Source: Erythrocercus mccallii (taxonomy: Eukaryota; Chordata; Aves; Passeriformes; Dicruridae). From it: 64,000 bases of DNA. Shown one piece after another: positions 14,001 through 23,000 of this stretch. The position numbers were made by a program, and so were the translations under genes. The stretch covers positions 62,001 to 126,000 of the forward strand of contig VZRG01000353.1 of the NCBI GenBank assembly GCA_013397435.1. The letters are read 5' to 3'. Numbering within the stretch: position 1 is the stretch's first letter; each line of letters starts with the position of its first letter. The notes under the pieces were generated by a model that saw nothing but the letters and a program-made list of their open reading frames with translations, was not told where the DNA came from and ran no database searches.

Positions 14001-17000
14001 TTGAGTCCAAATATTCTCCAAATTAAGCTGGTAATTTTGCATTCCAGTGTGCTACAGAACTGCATGGTAAAGCACATGGGGAAAGTTGGCAGGACGTTCA
14101 TTTTGCAACAGAGGTCAAACACTTACTTGTTTCATTTTTAGTCCCCACATTGAGCCACTGACATCTATAACAAATAAAATGTTTTTGGGCAGCGGATCAA
14201 GATTTTCCGGAGCAAAGAAGTGAATAAAATAGCCATTAAAAATCTGCAAAATAAAATAAAAAAAAAATCACAGTGAAATGAGCTATAGAAAAGATTTCAG
14301 AAAACTCAAGACAGTGACAGAGCAGAAAATTCTTATTTTCCTAATGAGCTAATTATTTTTCCCTATTGTCTTTTTCTCTTCTTTATTGGCCAGTTCTAAC
14401 TTTCAGCTTTGCACATCTCTGTAGCCTTACACCATTTTTACTCAATAAAAGCAGAACCTGGTTTTCAGACAACTTCCATGCCCTAGCATAGGGAGGAATG
14501 AAAAACGCTTTGAAAAAGACTGTTCTGCCTGTAATAATTCCACTTCATAACTCAGCTTCATGTTAACATAAAAATAGTGATGTTCTGGTTGTCTCCTTGT
14601 GATGTATTGGTACAACATCCAATGACTCCATCCTCTGATTCTACATTAAATCACCAGAATGCTGCCAGGTATAAAGACATTGGTTTTTGGACATGACAGG
14701 AATCTTCTCCTACTATATGTAAGCCCATGTCTTAGTCATAAATTAAATAAATCCATTCTGCCCACTTAAAATCCCTCTGTTCTTTCAATTGGATGCAGAG
14801 CTCGTCCTCATGCTTATTCCCCTGAAGGATGGAGTTTAGCACAGTTTGCTGAAGGACAGCAATTCCTTTATTCACAGCTCTCTGGTCCCAGCTGAGCAGC
14901 CACACTTACTTCCAGCTCTCCCCCCGTGGTTTCTCTGTTCACATCATACTGCACCACAAAATTTCCATCCACAGCCGTGGACGAGCACTTGGGGCATTTT
15001 CGCTGTTGAGCCATTGTTGGCTTGAAAGAAACATGAGCCTTGAAACAAGGAGAGATCATCAGTCAGCCAGGTGTTGTGCGAGGGGGTGTGATTGACACAA
15101 AGAGATTCCACATCTTCATCAAATACCTGATTTCACTTTCTGCTTTCATTATTTGTGGAAAATGGACTTTGCCACTTCAGGAGAAAAACAGCACTAAGGT
15201 TTGCCTGGATATGTTGACTCAATAGTAGCAACTGTGACACAAATCACATGACCCATCTACAGCACCAAATATTTCAACTAGAGCTTGCAAACCATTCCTA
15301 TTAAGAAATACATTGGGTTTTATTAATATTTTCCTAGTTGAAACTATCTATAATTTTATCAACATTTTTAAATAGGCTTCTAATTAACTTTTTTTCCCAA
15401 ACAAAGAGGATTGCCATTTGTCTGTGAATTGAGAAGTAGGAAACATTTTCATTAGTCGTGATTGATCAGGCAGACTTTATTTTTTTCTGTTGTAACTGGA
15501 TAACTTAGAATTGCCTGAGAAGATAAGACTTAATATAGACACACAGTACCTCTGAAATAATTTGCTAAACTAGGAATGGAGGTGAATTTGAATATCAGAA
15601 AACAATACTGCCTGACATATAGTAATAGTATATAGTATATAGAAATATAGTAATGGAATTAAAGACAGATTTTGCCACATTTTTGCATGGTTACAGCAGG
15701 TATAAAAAATTGCCAGCACTGTGTAAAGTGTGAAAACTGAAGATTTTATGCTATTTCCAGCCTGTGAGGGGTTACCTTTTTCTCTCCCTTGGAGATGGTG
15801 GTGATTCCATCGAAATGATTTCCGAGTGAATTAGGGACGTGCACATAGCGCAGCCCCTGCGGCTCAATGATGCGGACATCCACCTAAAGGCAGGAAGGGA
15901 GGACATTTATTGTGGAGAGCTGCCCCTTCCCTGAAAGTGTCCAAGGCCAGGTTGGACATGGTTTGGAGCAATCTGGTCTAGTGAGGAGCAAATGTGTCCT
16001 GTTCCCACTGGTAAACACAGCTGAGAATCTCCTGAAACGTGACTGACTCACGTCAGAACTACTGGGCAAACAAGCTTTGACATTTTTATACTCTTGTGTA
16101 AACTTGGCTGAAGGGAAACAAACAATACTTGCTATTTATTTGGAACAATGCTTTTCACAAAAAACCCAGCCTCATGAGGTAGTCCTATGAGAGCTGATGA
16201 TCTCTAGTTGTCCCTCCACAACCATGACTTGTCTTAGAATCACGGAATTAGGTTGGATGGGATCCTAAAGTTCATCCAGTTCCAAGTCGCCTGCCATGGG
16301 CAGGGACACCTCCCTGAAAACCGAGGGTGCTTTCTCAGCAAGGATTCACCTGTGGGGTTCTTCCTACACACCCCAGCTCTGCTTTACCTCCATGTGCTTG
16401 GCCAGGCGTCCTGGCTTCACAGAGATGACGTGCTCGTAGGAGCTCAGCTTCCTTCGGATCATTTCATGGTAGTGAAGCTGGAACTGGATCCTCATTCCTG
16501 GGGGGACATTCACTTCGGTTTGGAAGTTCTCCATATCCAAGGCATTGCTCCTGAAAAGTCAGCTGTGGGGTTATTTTGAGAAAATACAAGAAGGAAGAGC
16601 TTCTTTGCACTTTGGTTTAGATTGAGGTTTTTGATTCCAGCTGTGGCCTCTGTCAGGGAGCCACAGTTGTCTGTTTAGCACAGGGTGTTTTAGCAAGCTG
16701 AAAGCTGAAACACAGTTTTAGTCCATGACAATTAAAGATGAGAGCTGCTGTAAGAAAGCATTTTCCTTCCCAGGATTCCCCCTCATCTATCTCCTCCTGG
16801 GGTGGGTCATCTCAGTTCTCCTGTGAGTAAGTTCAATACAAAACCCATATGCCAGAATGTTTATACCTGACTATTCCAGCAGCTTTGCCTTTGGCTTTTG
16901 CTTGAGCGTACATTTTTCTGGCTTCGGATTTTTCCCGAATATGGCTGGTAAATGTGATACCATTGATATCCCTAGGAGAGAGAAGCACAGTCAGCTTGTG

Positions 17001-20000
17001 AAAGAAATAAATTTACAATCGAGGACTGTTTCTTCAGTTTACATCAGTGAAATCTAAGCTGGTGGGAAACGAAATAACAAGGTTCTTGTTTAACCGCAAA
17101 GTAATGAATTCTGATTTTCACTAGAGCTCTATCTTTTTCTTTACCTGATTTTTATTTCAAGTAGCCAGCACCATTGTGCTCTGAGGAGGATCTGCTCTCC
17201 TCCACCTCCTTCACACTTTCCCCATGCTTTGGGCAGCGAAGGCAGTTCCTGATGTCATGGCTGGTTTGGAACATGGATCAGGACATCTCCTGACCAGCAA
17301 CCTGGCTGCTGCCTCTCTGAATGGATACTGCACCAGGCCAGTTTCTGCTCAGTGAGGGCTCTGATTTGGGTCTCCCTCCTTTGATCTGGCAAGATGGGGG
17401 CTTAGTCTATTTGAGACTTTTGTCTATTTTTATTGATATTTACCAACAGCTCAATAATTACTGGAGAGGAAGACCTGGACAGACAGACAGACAGACTGAT
17501 GACATGAACCTCTTGTGAAAGCCTGCAAAAATTACACTGAACCTGGAAAACAATAAGAACTTTTTGTGTTTACAGATACTTCCTTCCCAGCCCATTGAAT
17601 GCTTCCAGAGGACGAGGCTGATCCCTGACCACTACTCACATGGTAAAGTTGTCAATAAAAGCTCCTTTGGGGACTTGTACATCAAACACGATGGGCTGTG
17701 GCCTCCTGGCGTTGTTCACCATCTTGGCTTGGATCATTGTGTTGGCCAGCCGGGATGTGATGGTGGATTGGACCTTGTAGCTGTAAAGACCTATCTTGTC
17801 ATCATCCTCCACCTGCATTTGATAAAATTGCTTTATAAATTTATGGTGCCGCAGGAAAAAAATGCCCTAGAGGACAGTATCAATCATTTTTGTAGTCTCA
17901 GTATTACTTTTTGATTGCTGCTCCTTACAATATGGCAGCTAGAGGGAACATGAGCTCAAGTTTAGGACATCTCCATATTTAACCTGAAAATTGTGGCAGG
18001 ATATTCACATGAATATAGTTTATTATAACATTTCAGCTGAAAGAGGGTATTTTTAAAGCTGGAATGTTTTCCTTGGTTTTCACCATGCAACCAGTCCTTG
18101 GAATGACTCTGTGAGGGCAATCCAGCATGGAAAGCTACACAGTAATCCTGAACATCATATAATGAGGAAGAGAGAGTTCACATTTTCAATAAAAGTCCTA
18201 AACAGAGGAGACTTTGAGCACTGGTTACTGACCTAGTGTTGAAAATAGTTAAACTACAGGAGGGGGATAACAGTATTTAAGTGTTTTATTAAGACATTGT
18301 CTTTGTCTAATCACTTTTGATGCTTATTTCTTCATATTTACCATACCCTTCTCCCTCCAAGAGCAGATGTATCAACAGTATTGTGCAAACAGCTCTCTGT
18401 TTAAAGAAAATAGGTTAATACCCAACCGGCAGTAAAAACAAGGAACTGAACAAACAGAGGGATTGATTTCCAAAAAAATGGTTAACTAGAAAATCACTTT
18501 GTTCAGTATGATTTATCACAGGGGAAGAAAAATACTCACCAGATCTCCAGTGTACCCCCAGTCAGATGTGCTCCTCTGGAAAAGAAAAATATGGAGAGGA
18601 TACTTCAGCAAAGCTCAGAGCACTGACTGGCTGTTTCAAGACAGGGATCAGCATCTATAAATTGTTTTCTATGATTATGAATTGTAGAATCTTGGGGATC
18701 ACAAAACCATTGAGTTTGGAAAAGACATCTAAGATCAAGTCCAACCATTAACCCACCACTGCCAGGGTCACTAAGCATTTACATGTTTTTTGAATACTTC
18801 CAGCAACAGTGACTCCAACACTTTCATGGGAAGCCTGTTTCAGTTCTTGACAACCCTTTAATGGAAGAATTGTTCCCTAATATCCAACCTAAACCTCTTC
18901 TGGCACAACTTGAGGCCATTTCTTCTTATCCTGTCCCTTGTTCCCTGGGAGCAGAACCTGACCCCCAGCTGATTGCACCCTCCTGGCAGGGAGTTGTGCA
19001 GAGCCACAAGGTCCCCCCGAGCCTCCTTTTCTCCAGGCTGAGCCCCCTTCCCAGCTCCCTCAGCTGCTCCTCTTCAAACTTGTGCTCCAGACCCTTCCCC
19101 AGCTCTGTTGCCCTTCTCTGGACATGAATGAGAATGAATTTGAATTCCCAGACAAAGTGTAAATATTCCTTTTGTCTTATTTCATGTATTTCTACACGGG
19201 ATGTTGGAGCATGTGATCTCCCAGCTGTGCCTCAGAACCTATCATAAACAGGTCAGCTTTCTTCCTCTGTGTTCCTTTTTTTTTTTTTTTTTTTAAGAAA
19301 GCATTCTCTTCTAGAAAAAACATTCTGCCTGAAAGCAAATCATGCTGGCAGAAAGTCAGTCGCAAACATGTTTGTTTTTAACTGAAAATTTCTCTTTGTT
19401 TTTCTATGAAAAGTGGAAGAACCTCAAACCCCACACTTCTTTAGCTCACTTTGTTGCCATTTACATTAGAAAATATTTATTTATGTATGATATACAATAT
19501 GCGTGAATTAAAGAACCCATTGTGTAATCGATATTATATTTACATGCTTGTGCCTATGGAAGTTAGTTATGCATGCATTACTTAGACAAAATTGCTCATT
19601 AATGGTTGTGGTTTTCCCCCTGCCCTGTGAATTGCTCTATTTCGAAATTTCTATGGCAAGATGCTGACATCTTGTGGCCATGTGAATAATTCTGTTTAAT
19701 TTCCCCCCAAAATCTCTGTCACATTAGGAATATTTATATTAATCTCCTGAATTTTTTTGATGCAGGGATCTACTTTCATATTATCATCACAATTTGACCA
19801 GCTCAGCTCTCTAGGGTCAAGAGGACCCAAAACGAAGGAAGATGCCCATGAAAACAACTTTAATCCCACGATGCACTGGAAGATTGCTCTGCAATTGTTA
19901 AGTTAATGAGAAGCTAATTAATACACTGTTCTAGGAAAATCTTGTGCTGTATAAGAGATGATGCTGTCATAGCAAGTTCATCTTAAAGACATGATTTTAA

Positions 20001-23000
20001 GGACCCTTAAAAGGCAGATGGAGAGGATTTCTGTCTCCCTGAGAACAAATGCAGGGTTTAATTTTCTAGCTCTAAAGGTTCTAGCTGAACATTTCAGACT
20101 GGGATTTCAGGATATGGAAGTTTATGGCTCTCTAGAGACCCTCTGCAAAGCCTGATGGACTGATCCTGTCACACCCCACACACTTCACTGTACAGTGAAC
20201 TGGACTTTCACACCTGATAAAGGACCAGACCATGAAGAATCATTTTTTGGCCCTACACATACCCTTGGCAGAGGGAACATTACCAGCGTGAATACAAATT
20301 AAGATTAAATCAACATTAACTGAAACAAATTTAATTTTGGAAAGGTGAAGACCAAGACCTTAGAACACAAGGGTTTTGTTTTGTTGGGGTACTTTTCTGG
20401 TTCTCAACTTAGGGCTCCCGATCCACTTTAGGAATGGTGGTTAAAGCTTTTGGGATGCCCAGATTTCCCTCCTGATAGCTCTTGATGGAGAAGAGGGGGT
20501 AGCTGAAGGAGAGGGAACTTATCAGTGACCCATGCAGTGACTCCCATGGCTGCTGGTAGGGATCAGACATGGGCTGGGCCAGCCATACCCCTGGGAACTC
20601 AGAGGTAGCAGAGGGCAGCCACTCCAACAGGTCAGGAGGACAGAACTGTACCTTTATCTTCAGGTACCTGAACCTCAGAATCATGGAATACAGAATCACA
20701 GAATCACAGAACCACAGAATCACAGAATCACAGAAACACAGAATCACAGAATCACAGAAACAAAGAATCACAGAATCACAGAATGGTTTGGGTTGGAAAG
20801 GACCCTAAAGATCCTCTAGTTCCACCTCCCTTGCCACGGGCAGGGACACCTTCCACTAGACCAGGTTACTCCAAGCCCCATCCAACCTGGCCTTGAAGAT
20901 CCTACTTCAGGTCTGAATGCTGATGTGATTATTGAGAACAGGGACCTCTCTGATACCTGAGACTCCTGCTGTTGCCAGCATGAGGATTCATGGCTGGTCC
21001 TTGCTTTGAAATCACATCCAGACCTGTTGATCACTGCACAAAACCAGGATCTTGATTCATATCTCATGTGTGCCAAATTGCTAATCAGAATGAAGACAAC
21101 ATGTGCCTCAGAAACTGTTTGAAGGACAGATGCTGGGCTCTGTCTTCAGATACTGAAATGCATCTTCTCCTGAAACCTGTGCAGGATATGGATATTCAAC
21201 CCTTCGCAGTGATCTTTGTTCAAATCTCTGTGAACGGACATCGCAGCTATTTAGTAAAATCAGGAGAGCAGAATCACAGATGTTCTGCATTTGACAGAAA
21301 TTTCTTTTCTACTGGGACATGAAAAATGTTGAAAAGCAGATGCCCAACATGAGAAACTAGAAAGAAGATTTGACCTGCAGGTGTTCAAGGGCAGGTTGGA
21401 CAGGGCTTGGAGTAACCTGGTCTACTAGAAGGTGTCCCTGCCCATGGCAGAGTGTTGGAATTAGATGATCTTCCAGGTCCCTTCCAACCCAAACCATTCC
21501 ATGTTTTGGTGATTCTATGATCTACTTGGAATGCCCTTCCAGTTCTTTGAGGTGTTCCCTCATAATTCACTTTTCTGTAATATCCTAAGCAGTTTTTAAT
21601 ACATTCCAAATCCATTGCAGCCTTTTCACACTCCTTTCAGGGGATCCTCACTGTGAGATGCAAGAAGAGAAATTTCAGAACTTGGCAGAGTTTGTCTTCA
21701 CTGTGCTGCAGGTGGATCCTTGTCTGTTTGGTTACATTTACACCCTGGCACTTTGGGGAGTCTCCAATCAGCTGATTTAGGAAGAAATTCTTCAGTGTGA
21801 GGGTGGTGAGGTATTAGCACAGAATGCCCAGAGAAGCTGTGGCTGCCCCATCTCTGGAAGTGTTCAAGGCTGTGTTGAGTGGGGCTTTGGAGAAACCTGG
21901 GGTAGTAGAAGGTGTGGAAAGTGTTCCACAGGGAGATTCGAATGGGTTGAGCTTTGAAGTCCCTTCCAACCCAAACCATCCCATGATTCTATCATTCCAT
22001 CCTGTCTCTTTCCCTATATCCTTCCTGTGCAGCTTCTCTTGGAGGGGAAACCAGACAGGAAGAACAGTAAGGAAAGGAGTGTGATCTCACCCACCTCTGA
22101 ACAGCCAGAGATCAGGACCCAAATCTGGGGAGTGTGTTGCAGAACATCCCACCTCACAGGGCGCCTCACAGGTCTAGACACTTTATCTATCTCCAAAACA
22201 GAGATAACAGCTGTGCACCACCACAGGGAGGTTCACAAGGTCACCTGCATTCCAGCCCACGGAACACTCTGCTGCTGTGGTCACGAGGATCACCCACACA
22301 TCTGAGCCTCGGAATTTTGGGAATTACTCAGGAGCAAAATAGCAGAATATCTTATCTGTACCTGGAAAACCATCCTCTGCATTTAGAGCCAATCAACAGG
22401 GTCTGCAGGGAGCTCTGTTGCCTTGTTGCCAAAGGGATGGTGAGCTCTTTGCAGAAAAGCATAGTGCTGAAAAAATAATTTGGGAGACAGCTTTCCTGTA
22501 GTGATGAACAGTAAATAACTGTGTGCCTGCTGCTGGCCAAGAGCTGCTGTCTCAAGATGATTTGCACAGTTCAGTTTAATCTCATTGATTATGTTTTATT
22601 GTGACTCAACTAATATAAGAGTGGATGAGATCTTAGTTGTACTGGTTTGCAAAGATTTATATGATAGGTAAAGGATGAGAAATAATGTATGGGAATAAAA
22701 GCAGTACCTGATATAATGAAAACAGTGGTAGAATTGTAAATTACTGCATGCATATGTCTGTGCCTCTGTGTATCCAGAAATTTTGGGAACAGAGGGAACA
22801 TAATACATATGGCACTGATACAGACACTTTGGGAAGAAATGATGCCCTGAAGAAGTGCAGCTAGGAGAGATTTCTGTTTAGATCATGATTCAATTGTTTA
22901 AGTACTGGACTGGCAAGTGTGAGGAGGCTTGATTCATACTCATGCTAAAATCTGCCATTTTCTTCCACTGTTACACAGGCTTTAGGTATCAATAAATTCC

